Below are positions 32,291 through 44,191 of a stretch of DNA of 64,000 nt, in pieces. Both the position numbers and the translations under genes were made by a program. This DNA is from Lamellibrachia satsuma. Its lineage: Eukaryota > Annelida > Polychaeta > Sabellida > Siboglinidae. The first letter of the stretch is position 1; every line of letters starts with the position of its first letter. Under the pieces are notes generated by a model. It searched no databases and was not told the origin of the DNA. It was given only the letters and a program-made list of their open reading frames with translations. Where the stretch lies: positions 2,931,001-2,995,000 of the forward strand of contig BSQZ01000026.1 of NCBI GenBank assembly GCA_033239005.1, in the 5' to 3' direction.

Positions 32291-32460
32291 TGTTTGTGTT
32301 TGTGTTTGTGGGTGTGGGTGTAGGTGTGTGTGGATGGGTGGGAGGGGGAAGGGGAAGGGAGAGGATGGAGGGAGGGAGGTGAGGGAGGGAAGGGAGAGAC
32401 AGACGGAGGGAGTGAGGAAGAGAGGGGAGGGACGGACCGACGGAAGGGATAACAAAGAAC
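32110..32460. repeat. Compound microsatellite and polypurine tract
   Basis: TCTG and CTGCG/CTGCA runs to 32213, a 73-bp TG run to 32286, TGTGTT/GGGTGT to 32330, then a G-rich purine strand to about 32455. Open frames here are artefacts. Confidence 0.93.
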
Positions 32461-32547
32461 ATGTGGCACGTATCCTTCCGTTCTACTCTCCCAACCGAAC
32501 TGTGTATACGTATAGTGGTCTTCCAGAATATAGCATTCTACTTTTAT

Positions 32548-32750
32548 AAGTGGCGCATGGGGTTGGATTGGACCATGCCCCTTTTGGTTTGTTTGTTTTT
32601 TGTTTGTTTTCAGTTTGTAACCGGTTGCGCCGCTACATGTTTGTATGGTAAACTAATGGGTCACCAAACTTGTCCCCCCCCCCACCCCACACCACCCCCC
32701 CCCTCCATTTGGCCATCCCCTTTGCGAGATCCTAGATACGCCACTGACTT
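32548..32750. mobile_element. Small hAT-like MITE
   Basis: About 200 bp with ends AGTGGCGCATGG and, inverted, CAGTGGCGTATCTAGGATC. Flanks CTTTTATA and CTTGTATT are a plausible decayed 8-bp duplication. Contains poly-C runs. The right end closely matches the element at 33645. Confidence 0.5.
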
Positions 32751-33590
32751 GTATTTGGTAGTTGGCAGAATACGACGCCAGATCACTCACTCGTTAGCAG
32801 CGCACCCGTTCACGATTAACCGTGTGCATTTCCCAACATTCTCTTTCCCCGCAACACCCGTAATTATTTCAGTCGCCACATTGTATTCAACATATTTCCA
32901 TGCAGACATGTAACAAATTTAATTACACGGATCAATAAATGTAATTTCTGCGGGCGCGCCCCGTTGTCTCCGGCAATCAATCATTTAGTTCGTCGTCGCT
33001 GTGAAGCTAAGTAAAATGGATCCGACGAACCGGTCCGGACCACGTCCCGAGATCAGGTGCGCAAACTCGCTCCACTGGCCAGTGACAGAAACGTCGCGGA
33101 AAACCAACTTGCTATTCTAGATGTTATATTATTTATGATGCCAGATGTCAGGCCCTTTGAACGTGCGTGATGAACGTGCGTCGATGCCGGGTGTCTGCGG
33201 ATGTAGACCGGTTTACGGCTTGTGCGTTGAAGAGATCTCATCTTTTTTTCGTCCTCAGCGAACTTCGAAATTTGTTCTGTGGCAATGCCACCATGTTGGA
33301 TCTGTCATCAATCTTTCCGTTAATGTTTGCAGTGCTTGCACACGGTAACACCGGTTTTCGCTCTTTAACGAAGTGAAAATCCCCCGTTTCGTTTCGAAAA
33401 AAGCTGTAGCAGACTATAGAATAGCAATAACGGACAAATAATGTTGCTTATAGTTAGTGAGTGATTTCAGACATTGTTAAACATTTGTAATAATTGTTGA
33501 GGATCGAAAGTAGGTATTTTTAGTATTGTTTTAACGTCATGGCGGCTCGTTTTCCGTCTACGAATCATTCGCTTCACTCGAAATGTGTTC
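32751..33590. other. Unassigned stretch
   Basis: No gene recognised. Opposed short frames at 33053-33376 carry no domain signature. Confidence 0.4.
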
Positions 33591-33640
33591 AGCCAACAGT
33601 GTGTTCAGCCAACAGTGTGTTCAGCCAACAGTGTGTTCAT
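33591..33640. repeat. 16-bp tandem repeat, three copies
   Basis: GTGTTCAGCCAACAGT repeated three times, just left of a small MITE. Confidence 0.9.
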
Positions 33641-33802
33641 GTATGTAGTGGCGTGTTTATGACGGAGGACATTGGGCATTGACCCCTCTTTGCCTACATT
33701 TTTGGATTTGTTCCCGTATTTGCCCCTTGCGCCACTACACGAAGCGTGGGTTACTAGGCCCCTTGGTCACCCCTGTGAGATCCTTGATACGCCACAGTAT
33801 GT
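33641..33802. mobile_element. Small hAT-like MITE, second copy
   Basis: Ends AGTGGCGTGTTT and, inverted, TGTGGCGTATCAAGGATC. Flanked by GTATGTAG and GTATGTAT. Shares the GAGATCCT(T/A)GATACGCCAC right end with the 32.5-kb element. Confidence 0.55.
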
Positions 33803-36800
33803 ATGCATATCTTTGCATTGCATACATTGCATTACATAAGCATGCACACAAGCATAGGTGTTTGTAATTTCAGATTTAACGAATACTTACTTACTTTTCA
33901 TGTAAAGGGCAATGTTGTGAAGTAAGGGCAATGTTGTTGGACTTGGTAAAAATCTAATTCGAGCTGAATTAACAGGGCGCTACTGCCATAATGTAACAAA
34001 TATTAACTAAATCATGAGTTCAATTCATATATGCATATGGTAGGCTAGGTAAAACTAAACGTGGAATTAAGCAAGCGAGGGTGTCTGCGCAACCCGCCAG
34101 AGGTCTACATTTTGACGCACCGAGTATCTCCATTTAAAATACATAAATATGGATTAAATGAAGCAAGTAAACAAAGAGCTGCGAAATGTAGGACCAGGAA
34201 TCTATATGTTTCTGTGTTGCTTCACCTCGCGATTCACCGTTTCGCGTCATCACTTCTGCTTACAGAGAGGTATAATATATCCTGTGTATACCACGCGTAA
34301 CAGAGCACACATATCTGCTGTACGTGTCGACATACTGGTTAGATTTTACTTTAATAATTTTTTATCATCTTATTATGGTTCCTTTGGGGAATACAAACAC
34401 ATTACAAATTAAGAGGTTCTACAAAACGTAAGACAACAAAAGTTAATTGCTGGAAGCAGTAAAAAAAAAATACATTCGATTTCTAGGAAATATACATTGA
34501 GAAACAATCAGATTGGGAAAAAACGTCACTGAAGGAAAACTGGAAGTTACTGAAGGAAAACTCGATGACCAGCTGCATGCTGACAACTACATGCTGACAA
34601 CTACAAATGATAGAATTGTTTTAGAGGGCCATAATCGCCAACGTCACCAGATATGGCACCAGAAGAACAAAAAGATAAAATCTTCTGCGTGTTGTAGACA
34701 AACCCGTTTGCTTGGTTTGTAGCAACGTTTATCTAAGCGAGTGACACTTAAAATGTGGAACTGCATTATTCGTTAAAACGTTAATTCGTTTCATTATGTT
34801 TGTAAGCATCGATACCAAGTGGCGACGTTCAGACCTATCTTTCAGTAATTATGTTGCAGTAACATTTAGTAGCGGGGAGTAGGCCTAATTATGGTCCAAT
34901 TTTATTTTAATAATAACGCTCAGCTAAGGTCGAGCATGTAATTTGAGGTTCAAACGTTAAACACGCAGAATTCACGCGAGAGTAAGATGCTGTTAAGAAG
35001 ATATATACTCGCCACCAAAACGCGTAATGAGAATGGACGAAACATCGGTACATCTATATCACGCACCGCTGTAGGTAGAGAGTGACTGGCAAATGACCAG
35101 CTGGCACAAGACGTACGAGTGGACAACAGGTATTCGGCCACACATTCGTGACTACATGGTTGTAATGCAAATCTCAATTAGCTTATTGGCATCTAGCGTC
35201 TTGTCGAGCCCGCGTACCGAACAACCAATAACACATTCGCGGCTGCCTTTGACGTGCAATCAAAGCTATCGGTCGAGCGCCAATCGTAATTGTGAATCCG
35301 GACACAATCAAAAGCCGGACACGCCTTTGTGCGCGCGCGGACGCGATCTTATGGTTGGAAGACCAGGGTCGACATGCACCCGGGACTCGCCGACGTGTGT
35401 TTATGTCTTCGTACGTGCGAGCGACGGTGCCGCCTTCAAAAAATTAATGTCGTAATTTGCGAGGATGTTTATGGAGGTCGTCATAGCATCATTGCATGGG
35501 CAGCGGTTCCCGACTGCGTTTTGAGCAACAGTCGACCGGACCGTTTGATTACGGGACTCGACGGAATGTCGACTAGATCCGGTGTGGTAATGTAAAGTCT
35601 ACGCGGAGCTGCACGCCACGCTGTTCGCATTAAACCTCCCCCAGTTGGATGGGACGTCGCTACAGGCCGGCTGTACGGTCGTCTAGCGTAGATTCAAAGA
35701 GCCGCGTTACGCTATCTACTGATATCTATACGTTGGTTCGCGCGCAGCAGATGAGCGATATTTCATTAAATAAAGCCCGTCGTGACTCGTTGGCAACGAT
35801 TGCAGATGTTAGACGCCTAGATCTGTTGCAGTACGGGGAACCAAGTCGTCTGAGCATTTAACTGCCGAGAACGGAACGCCAGGAACGATAGCGAACCTCG
35901 TCTCGTCGTGACTCTGGGCGGAGTCAGTAGCGACCACCGCTTCGCCTGACAGTATAGTATGATCGCGTTGAGACGCTGAAGGAGACGCGCTGTTAACGAT
36001 CTAGATTTCAGGTCGGACATAGCGCCGCTGTATCTAGTTGGAACTTGGACCACGCTCGTCAGACGGCGGTGGATTAACGAAACGCGACCGACAGCAAGCC
36101 TCGAACGGCTTTGACGCGCTCACTGAAGAGCGCCGATAGTCACTGTAATACGATTCTGGTGAACCGTTGACGGTGCAAACACTTCGGCAACATGCGATAA
36201 TAGATAACAGAGACGCTGGTGTTTACGAAATTCTTCATTCCATCGACGTGATCTACGGTCCCCGATCGTCAAGTCTTGCCGTGAGCTAGCGTTGCACGTG
36301 GACGGATTTACAGTCCCGTAGACGACTGATTCACCCCGGGTGGAATCGCCGGCAAAAACCAAGTATGTATACATAATGTTTGCATGCGTTCGTAGATCTA
36401 TATAATATTATAGTCACATGTCCGACCTCATGGGGTTCGGGGGTTAATATTTTCAGAAATCCCCTACAAACTGTGTACGCCCGAATCCCCCTTTGAACAC
36501 CCGGCAGGACGGGACTGACTCAAATAACAGTTAACAACGATTTAACTTTGGCACAGCAAACACGTATGTCTTACACATGTATACGGAATGCTCTTACGAT
36601 AAACTAGTTCACCGTTGGGATATTTATGTTTCCATTCCTACATGTGCAAGTTCCACGTTTTAATGGACTGCTAATGTGTTGGCTAGCTTCATATAGCCCG
36701 CTTATATTGATGTCCGCCTCTCCTGTGTCTAATATGCATCGTCTACGTACAAATATTGACCTGGACATCTTGTCATTCACGTAGCCGTAACTGTGTACAT

Positions 36801-37434
36801 GTATACAATTATAAAGTGTAAATCGTGTGATTCAGCGGACTGACAATAAAGGTACGTTCACTCGGTTGTATAATTAATTATCTGATTACAGACCGTGGTA
36901 GAATACGATGTGACCGAACAGCTTGGAATTTATGCACATGTGCACGGGCGTTGATGTTTGCACCACTTGTGAAAGCAGAGCGATGTTAGCTCCTTACCAA
37001 AAAACAAAATATCGACTTTAAGAAGCAGCATAATTATATCTTACATCTCCCAGACGAATCGTCAATCGTACATGATGAAATCTCGACAGGCGACCGTTTT
37101 TGTTTACATAAAATACATGTTTAGTCTGAGTGGTAATAAATAAAGTCATTTTGCTTTCCGGAACCTGGAAATAAGCATTGTTATTTGGTTATATATATAA
37201 ACACCGACCCGTCTGTACGCGTTCCAGTAGTGCCGCGTGTAATTTCTAAATCAGGAAATAATTGTAGTTTTTGTTAAGAGGCTCTGACTGACTCATTCAC
37301 CGACAATATAATGGAGTGTGTATTGAAGATGAGAAAGTAGACAATGTAAGTGAGTAACTGGTGAGCCGAAGAAACATATCGAGGGAAACAGCAGGAGCAG
37401 TCGACAAGAGCAGTGTGTAGACTGCACAATTTAA
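33803..37434. other. CpG-rich unassigned stretch
   Basis: No gene or transposon recognised on either strand. From about 35100 to 36350 the DNA is strikingly rich in CG dinucleotides and short opposed frames (for example 35093-35455 and 36120-36374), none with a domain I know. An unmethylated regulatory region or a first exon of an unseen gene cannot be excluded. Confidence 0.4.
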
Positions 37435-37668
37435 CTAGATTAAACAATATTACCGTAAAAGCAATTCACCCCAGCTGACAAGTGGGCAAGGGACCTATAT
37501 TGGTTTGTCCAATGGTTGTTAACATGGGAATTGCGCGATCGTGTCAGACATCTGCCAATTATGTTATAAACACATTGATAAGCTGACATTTGCGCAGTCA
37601 TTATGTGGTTTATTCCATTCATTTATTGTACTCAGTGTGAGTGAGTACTTTCTCATATCCAATATACG
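37435..37668 (-). mobile_element. CR1-like LINE 3' end, reversed
   Basis: On the minus strand the left part resembles the HSFSQRTINEW coding block (AATAAATGAATGGAATAAA). The right part resembles the terminal block CCTTG(C/T)CCACTTG(C/T)CA that ends the CR1-like copies. The middle is shortened. Old fragment. Confidence 0.6.
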
Positions 37669-38196
37669 CCGTTCTTTTACGATCGTTTCGACGTTTTAAC
37701 AATACATTCTGTAAATTGATTTATCATTTAATTAAATGGCAGGCCTATTTAATTTCCTGTGTAGCAATTGACCTTCGCGTTATTATTTGTCAAACTAATT
37801 AAGGCATCTAGACGATGACTGCATCTACACTATTAAACCGCACACTATTTATTAACTCCAGACGAGGAAAAGTACTGTTAGTAGATTTGTGAGTATATTC
37901 AGTCGAGAAAAGTATATTTTTATTAACGTTGTCCAATACAACGACAGTGACACGTTTCATGCAAGCAACCAGCATATTTACATTCACTGCTTGCTCCTGC
38001 AAGACAGCTCGTACAGCTTCGATGATCTAGTTCTAATATACTTTTCGTTCCCAGTTTTAAGACAAAGGTCGACACTACAACTTTCTCTGTTGCTGCACCG
38101 ACTTTCTTGCACTCACTCCCTGTTAGCGTTAAGTTCATCGTAGCAAATATAATGACATTTCGCCGTAAGCAACAAAACCCACCTGTTTTAAACTCA
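37669..38196. other. Unassigned stretch
   Basis: Nothing recognised between two LINE copies. Confidence 0.4.
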
Positions 38197-39745
38197 CTAA
38201 ATGGGATGCCTCCAAAATTACTAATGGAAACAGTAGAACAAATCAGTATACCACTTGCAAGAGTATTCAACTTGTCATTAAAAGAGGGAGTTGTTCCGTT
38301 TGAATGGAAATAAGCAAACATCATACCATTATTTAAAAAGGGTTCGAGAAATACGTCAGAGAATTACAGACCAGTGAGTTTAACGTCAGTGATTTGAAAA
38401 TTATTAGAAAGGTTGATTAAAGACCATATGGTGGACTTCCTCGTTAAGCATAAATTATTAAATTCATCTCAACATGGATTCCTTAAAGCGAGGTCATGCT
38501 TAACAAATATGTTATGTTTTTTGGAAGAAATCACTAAGTGGATAGACGTGGGATCGCCAGTAGATATTATCTACTTAGATTTTCAGAAAGCTTTTGACAA
38601 AGTGCCACATCAAAGATTACTACTTAAATTAAAAGCCCATGGTATCGGGGATAGCATAACTGACTGGATCGAACAATGGCTGACTGACAGAAGACAACGA
38701 GTTGTAGTAGATGGAGAAGTTTCAAATTGGAAATCGGTTTTGAGTGGGGTACCTCAAGGATCAGTATTAGGACCTATATTATTCTTAATTTATATCAATG
38801 ATTTGGACGACAGTATAACAAGTAACGTACTGAAATTTGCGGATGACACAAAACTCTTTAGAAAGGTTAATACCGATGGTGATAAACAACATTTACAAAA
38901 AGATCTAGACAGATTAGTGAAATGGTCTGAGAAATGGCAGATGTTGTTCAATTTTGGGAAATGTAAATGCCTACATACAGGACATGGGAACTTGAATGTA
39001 AACTATAACATGGGAGATACAGTTCTGGGTACTACTGTAAAAGAAAAGGACTTACGAGTTACAATAAGCGCTGATATGAAAGATTCAGAGCAGTGTGGTA
39101 TTGCAGCTTCAGAGGGTAATCAAATTCTTGGATTGATTAGAAGAAACATAACGTACAAGGGAAAAAAGTTAATTATACCTCTTTATAAAGCAATAGTTAG
39201 ACCTCATTTAGAATACTGTATACAAGCATGGAGACCATATCGTAAGAAGGATATAGATACGTTTGAACGCATACAAAGGAGAGCAACTAAAATGATTCCA
39301 GAACTGAGAGACCTTAGTTATGAAGAACGCCTGAAAGAATGTGGTTTAACAACTCTAGAGACAAGGAGGTTAAGAGGAGATCAGATTGAAGTTTTTAAGA
39401 TATTGAATGGGTATGAAAATATTGATAGAAATATGTTTTTCTCACTCAAGAAGGATAGCAGAACTAGAGGACATGAGGTAAAATTAGTAAAGGATCAATG
39501 TAGATTGGACATCAGGAAGCACTCGTTCTCACAGAGGACAATAAATGAATGGAACAAATTGTCTACAGATTGTGTAACTGCTAGCAGCGTGAATATGTTT
39601 AAAAACAAGGTTGACACATATCTCAGGAGGTCGGGTTATAAGTAGATGAACATTGTTGGACTCTCGATAAGCCAATGGCTTCCTTGTCCACTTGCCATCT
39701 GGGCCTTTGGCTTGGATGGCAAATCTTGTTAAATCTTGTTAAATC
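38197..39745 (+). mobile_element. CR1-like LINE, 5'-truncated young copy B
   Basis: Begins at MPPKLLMETVEQIS and contains most of the RT domain: [72 protein letters not shown]. Two stops (near 38312 and 38396) break the N-terminal part. From 38413 to 39645 there is an uninterrupted frame of 410 codons ending YLRRSGYK. Its 3' terminus AAATCTTGTTAAATCTTGTT is identical to copy A. The endonuclease is missing, so it cannot be autonomous. Confidence 0.94.
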
Positions 39746-40040
39746 CGCCATAGCTCCTCATGTATCAAACCAACTGTTTACCGGAATTGCTAATCGATTC
39801 GAAATTGCCTAAATCCATTTGTTTTGGTGCGCCGCCGAGCTTGGGTCTCCCGAGGATTTGAGCGCAATAGAAGTGCTTTATATTGTATTGCGTACATGCA
39901 ACTGTTGTTTTTGTTTCAATGGAAGGTCAAGTGCCCTGTCTAGTCGCAGTCACGATATCGTAAAAATATTTTAATAATACATGAATTAGGCAAGCGTTTG
40001 TTTCATTTCGACCATTAGTTGATGGAATAGCCGTGTTATT
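39746..40040. other. Unassigned stretch
   Basis: Nothing recognised. Confidence 0.4.
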
Positions 40041-40262
40041 GAAAGTTCGGCAGTGCATGCGATGTGTAAAACGTTACATCTGCGTAATAAAACTGTTGCC
40101 ATAAAACATTGGCAAGCCGAAAACGAACGGGAAAGTATGCGGGTTGATGGCACATGTCGGGTTAAGACCACGGGCAGGATTCATCCGCAGTAACGAGTCC
40201 ATAAGAAAGTGCGGATTTGTTTCGAGCACTTTTCCATCGGATAAGTGAGTAAAGTGAATGCA
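40041..40262 (+). repeat. THAP-like relic, inverted partner of 43974-44191
   Basis: Roughly three quarters identical, in opposite orientation, to 43974-44191. A plus frame reads RNKTVAIKHWQAENERESMR and, later, KKVRICFEHFSIG. The RICFEHF spacing resembles the end of a THAP zinc-binding domain (Cys-x-x-His), as found in several DNA transposases. Stops interrupt it. Confidence 0.4.
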
Positions 40263-40776
40263 ATTGCACCAGCTCGTTCAGTTGCTGGCAATGAACAGAC
40301 GCTGTAACCGCTCACATATCAACACAGAGGCTATTCTGCAGAACGCACCAACCTTTCCAAATCAGTCGCCGGCTAGGTCGAAACTGATGGGGGGTATCGG
40401 CTTGAATTGTTTTGTTTGTGACAATCGAGGTGTGTCGTTTTCACGAGGTCAGTTAACTGATGTTTAATGTGATGTATCCAGGAAACACTGTAATGGCCTC
40501 ATCCCACTCAGAACAGCCGCTATTTATAAAAGCGCAGAAAACAGTTACGTGCAAGTCGGCCGCCATCAACGACATGCCTACTCCGCGCAGCAGATTTAAC
40601 AAGATTTGTTGAAATTAGATTCCCCACAGCACCATATGGAACGCGGGAGTTGAGTTGAGTTGAGCATATCGACAGCTCACAATGTTTATCTCTCTGAGAC
40701 CCTACCCTCTCAGATGTCTGACTGATTTTAAACATTCGCGTGCGTGCGTGCGTGCGTGCATCCGGGCATGCGTGGG

Positions 40777-40844
40777 TGTTGGAAACCGCTAATAATGTTT
40801 GCGTCACCGTATACGATTGCTGCAATGTATCTGATTGACGTGTT

Positions 40845-40882
<38 letters not shown>

Positions 40883-41022
40883 ATTTTCTAAGACTTAGTT
40901 TTACATCTGACTAGAGATTTTCCCGCTCGCAGTCGATATGTAAGCCGCGCTGCCAACACGTGATTCAGATGCATTGCAGCAATCCGATACCGCGAAGCAA
41001 ACATTATTAGCGATTTCCAACG
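40777..41022. repeat. Hairpin: 70-bp imperfect inverted repeat with (TA)n loop
   Basis: Arms 40777-40846 and 40953-41022 can pair along their whole length with roughly ten mismatches; shared blocks include GCTAATAATGTTTGC and GATTGCTGCAATG. The ~106-bp loop contains a TA run. Could be a MITE-like foldback or a source of a hairpin RNA. Confidence 0.8.
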
Positions 41023-41050
41023 TCAGGGACGTGTCCCAACAACCCGGGTG

Positions 41051-41190
41051 ACGTTTCCTTATTTACATTTCTGGCCATACGCCGACGTTCTCTTATTTAC
41101 ATTTCTGGCCATACACCGACGTTCTCTTATTTACATTTCTGGCCACACACCGACGTTTCCTTATTTACATTTCTGGCCACACACCGACGA
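41051..41190. repeat. 34-bp tandem repeat, four copies
   Basis: Unit opens ACGTT(T/C)(C/T)CTTATTTACATT and ends TGGCCA(T/C)AC(G/A)CCG. Confidence 0.93.
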
Positions 41191-43560
41191 GGAATAAAAC
41201 TCGAGTGTCTGTGAGCAGCACATCGGCCTCCACGCTCTCTGAAGCAGAAAGAGCCAAACGTTTCTCTTACCGCCGAAAGTTGGTGATCTTCGTCGCCGGG
41301 TCGGTCCGTGACGAGTCATTAGTAACTGATCGATTTCGAATGATACAAGTGAGAATTTAATTAGCGTGCTAACAGTATACGACATGCAGAACTCACGCGT
41401 TCTATATATTAATTGCCCTCTTCACGAGATAATTAATTACCACCAAGATGAGACAATCTGATTCTCCTGCAATGGCGAGCTACTGGCATCGTCAACGACT
41501 GAGCGCTGATTTAATTTAATCCTCCTGCACATGCGTGCGTTTTGAGAATAGTTTACCGATCATTGCCATTGCCTTTGGTTACTCTACACGCAGCTTCCAT
41601 GAGCCTCGAAGGTATGCTAGCATACGTCGGTAGGTTTTTACCAAACTGGGTTTCTTATAGGTGTTCAAGTCCGGCTTACACAGCTTGTCATTATCGCTGA
41701 GTTGGTGCTGGTTTGACCTTTTCCATTGCTGTGCAGACGTTTCGCCATTTATACGGGAGAAAATGATTGCGATATACGTAGACACGTAGAAACGTCAATT
41801 CAAGGAAGCAAATTTACCATATTATACGTCCGCGTAATGAGATGTTGTTAAATCAGACCACCTGCGTGGAAAACCAGTACTGTACCGTGCGTGCGTGGAC
41901 ATAAGAAACACTTCCGCTGTAGCGCAACATCGGAATGTTTGTTGTCGTAGTCGTGAGAGTCATTATAATGTGCGCCATCGTCATGATCGATGCACCGACA
42001 CAGATGTATTATCGTTATTTCGCCGAAACCTTTCTACCTGGTTGAGTGACTGCCCGGCCGCTTGCAAGTTTCGTCTGCGTAATCCGGCTTTTTGGCTGCT
42101 TGACCGGTTCTTTAGATGGTCGAGTCTGTAATTGTCTGTTTGCTTGATGTTCTGGCTGGTTGGATGGACAAGCGACATGTTGATCAACATGGCGGAATAA
42201 CTGCCTGTCTATGAGTTAGCGGGTATACTAGCTAATTTCTACGAACTGGCGTGCTGGTTGGCGGGAGTTTAACATTCACCGTCGTAACGGCATCAGCAAC
42301 GACTGCATTTCGTGGAATTTGGACGCATGAGGACACAAGCGGACACATGAACAAGTGTCATCGTAAAAACACAACCAAAACATATCTGCTTCTTAATTGT
42401 CTTGTCCACTGATCACGATGATGATCTTCCTATTATCTGATTGATGAATGTTAATTACTGAAACGTTCAACTTATTATGTTCTGTTATGTGCCTCTAACA
42501 TTATTGCCTTCAACTATTCATTGGAAGCATGTTGTTCTCAATGTTTTATTTTATCATAACTGGAAGTTGAATATATTATTTCCTGATTGTTTAATTCCAA
42601 TTTTGTTGCATCCTCTGGCTTTGTGTACTCCCATGACGTTATCCTAGTCGTTTTTACAGTTTCGTCTCATCGTGTCTTACTATCTTGTCTTACTATCTTG
42701 TCTTACTTACTCTTGTCTTGCCAGTTTTCATCCTTGCCGCTAGGGAGCTCTGCCTACATTCTGGCAGATCGACCTGTTGAAACGCTCAATTTACAGTTGC
42801 TGTGCTAACCAATAATATTTCTCGCTGGAATCTACGTGGCCTACATACGGGTACTTATCTTTAATTGGTTGCGGAGCCGTCGGAAGGGTAATGATAGGAA
42901 TTTCCTGGAAATGCTCTTCGAAGTATGAACGCTGGCGCTTCTCAGCAGTCTGGTTCCCAGAAACATGTCGATCAGCAAGTGGGGCGAAGTTCGACTGATT
43001 TGGCGCACTTCCATACAATGTGAAGGCTACATAATAATAATACTACTAATAATAGTAGTATTAATAATAATAATAATAACAAATATATAACATTCTTCTA
43101 TTTCGCTAAAATCATCGGGAGATCCTAACTCGGCAGCGCACTAAAACAAAATGGGTTAAGCAGTTCATAATCGATAAGCAGTTTCAGTTGTAAACAGTTG
43201 GATATGCCAGTTTCCTCTGGTCCATCGTTTCACTCCCGTAGGTCAGTGCTTGCCCAATATGCAATGGTTGAAGAACCACCCAACGTACATAAACCGGCCA
43301 GCATGCAAGACTCAACAGCCTACTACACGCAATCGGTCGGTACAAATTGTAACGCCCCGTAAGTCCATTAAAGGATGACGTGAACTGTAAATGACATATG
43401 TGCGTCACGTTCGAGTCACGTACATGTTTTCAATTATACCGTTCACTGTCTATGTCACAGAATGCTTGACGCGCGACCGCAACGCGACAGAGTTGCCGTT
43501 TCAGAAGGTGCAACACGCACGTCGTTCTGGCGCTGTTCTATTTACGAATTTTGTCTGACA
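41191..43560. other. Unassigned stretch
   Basis: No gene recognised. Contains a TAA-rich microsatellite at 43030-43080 and a short CTTGTCTTACTAT repeat near 42675-42720. Confidence 0.4.
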
Positions 43561-43568
43561 CAGATCAG

Positions 43569-43645
43569 CCGTAACAGCGAGGTAATAGCGTAACAGCGAG
43601 GTAATAGCGTAACAGCGAGGTAATAGCGTAACAGCGAGGTAATGC
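43569..43645. repeat. 19-bp tandem repeat, four copies
   Basis: CGTAACAGCGAGGTAATAG repeated four times, the last slightly truncated. Confidence 0.92.
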
Positions 43646-43973
43646 TCTTACGACGGTTAGGTGCTGCGCGTTGTGTGGTGCTTAAGCGAATGGCGGTTTT
43701 TGCAGTCAATGCACACGTTGATATAAATACTTGATCGAACGCTGAAAACAAGAAGCACTTCTTTGGGCAAATAGTCGTATATTTGTTGAATTCATTTTCG
43801 GACAGCGTTGTCACAACAATATCGTTTAATTCACAGAAGAACGCAATATATCGAGTCTGATTATGTGACTATAAAGTTGCCATTATACTATATCCGTATG
43901 CAGTAGCCAAGAACGATACAAAGGCAGACGCGTGAATACCAAGGAGGATGTGTAGGGCAGTATAGAAAGTGGT

Positions 43974-44191
43974 ACAGAAAGCATTCACTTTACTCACTTA
44001 ACCGATATAAAAGTCCTCGAAACAAATCTACACGTCACGCGAAATCCGCACTTTCTTATGAACTCTTTGCGGCGGATGAATCGTGACCAACTTCTATGTC
44101 TGACTACTACCATCAGTCCGCACACTTGCCCTTTCGATGTCTGCTTGCCAATGTTTTATGGCAGCAGTTTTATTACGCCGATGCAACGTTA
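43974..44191 (-). repeat. THAP-like relic, inverted copy
   Basis: The minus strand reads RRNKTAAIKHWQADIERASVRTDG, matching the relic at 40041-40262. Its left (minus-strand upstream) side is interrupted by the TIR element at 44194. Confidence 0.4.

Noticed and set aside
40041..40262. Host THAP-domain gene
   Set aside because: Stops interrupt the frame and an inverted relative lies 3.7 kb away, which points to a repeat relic.
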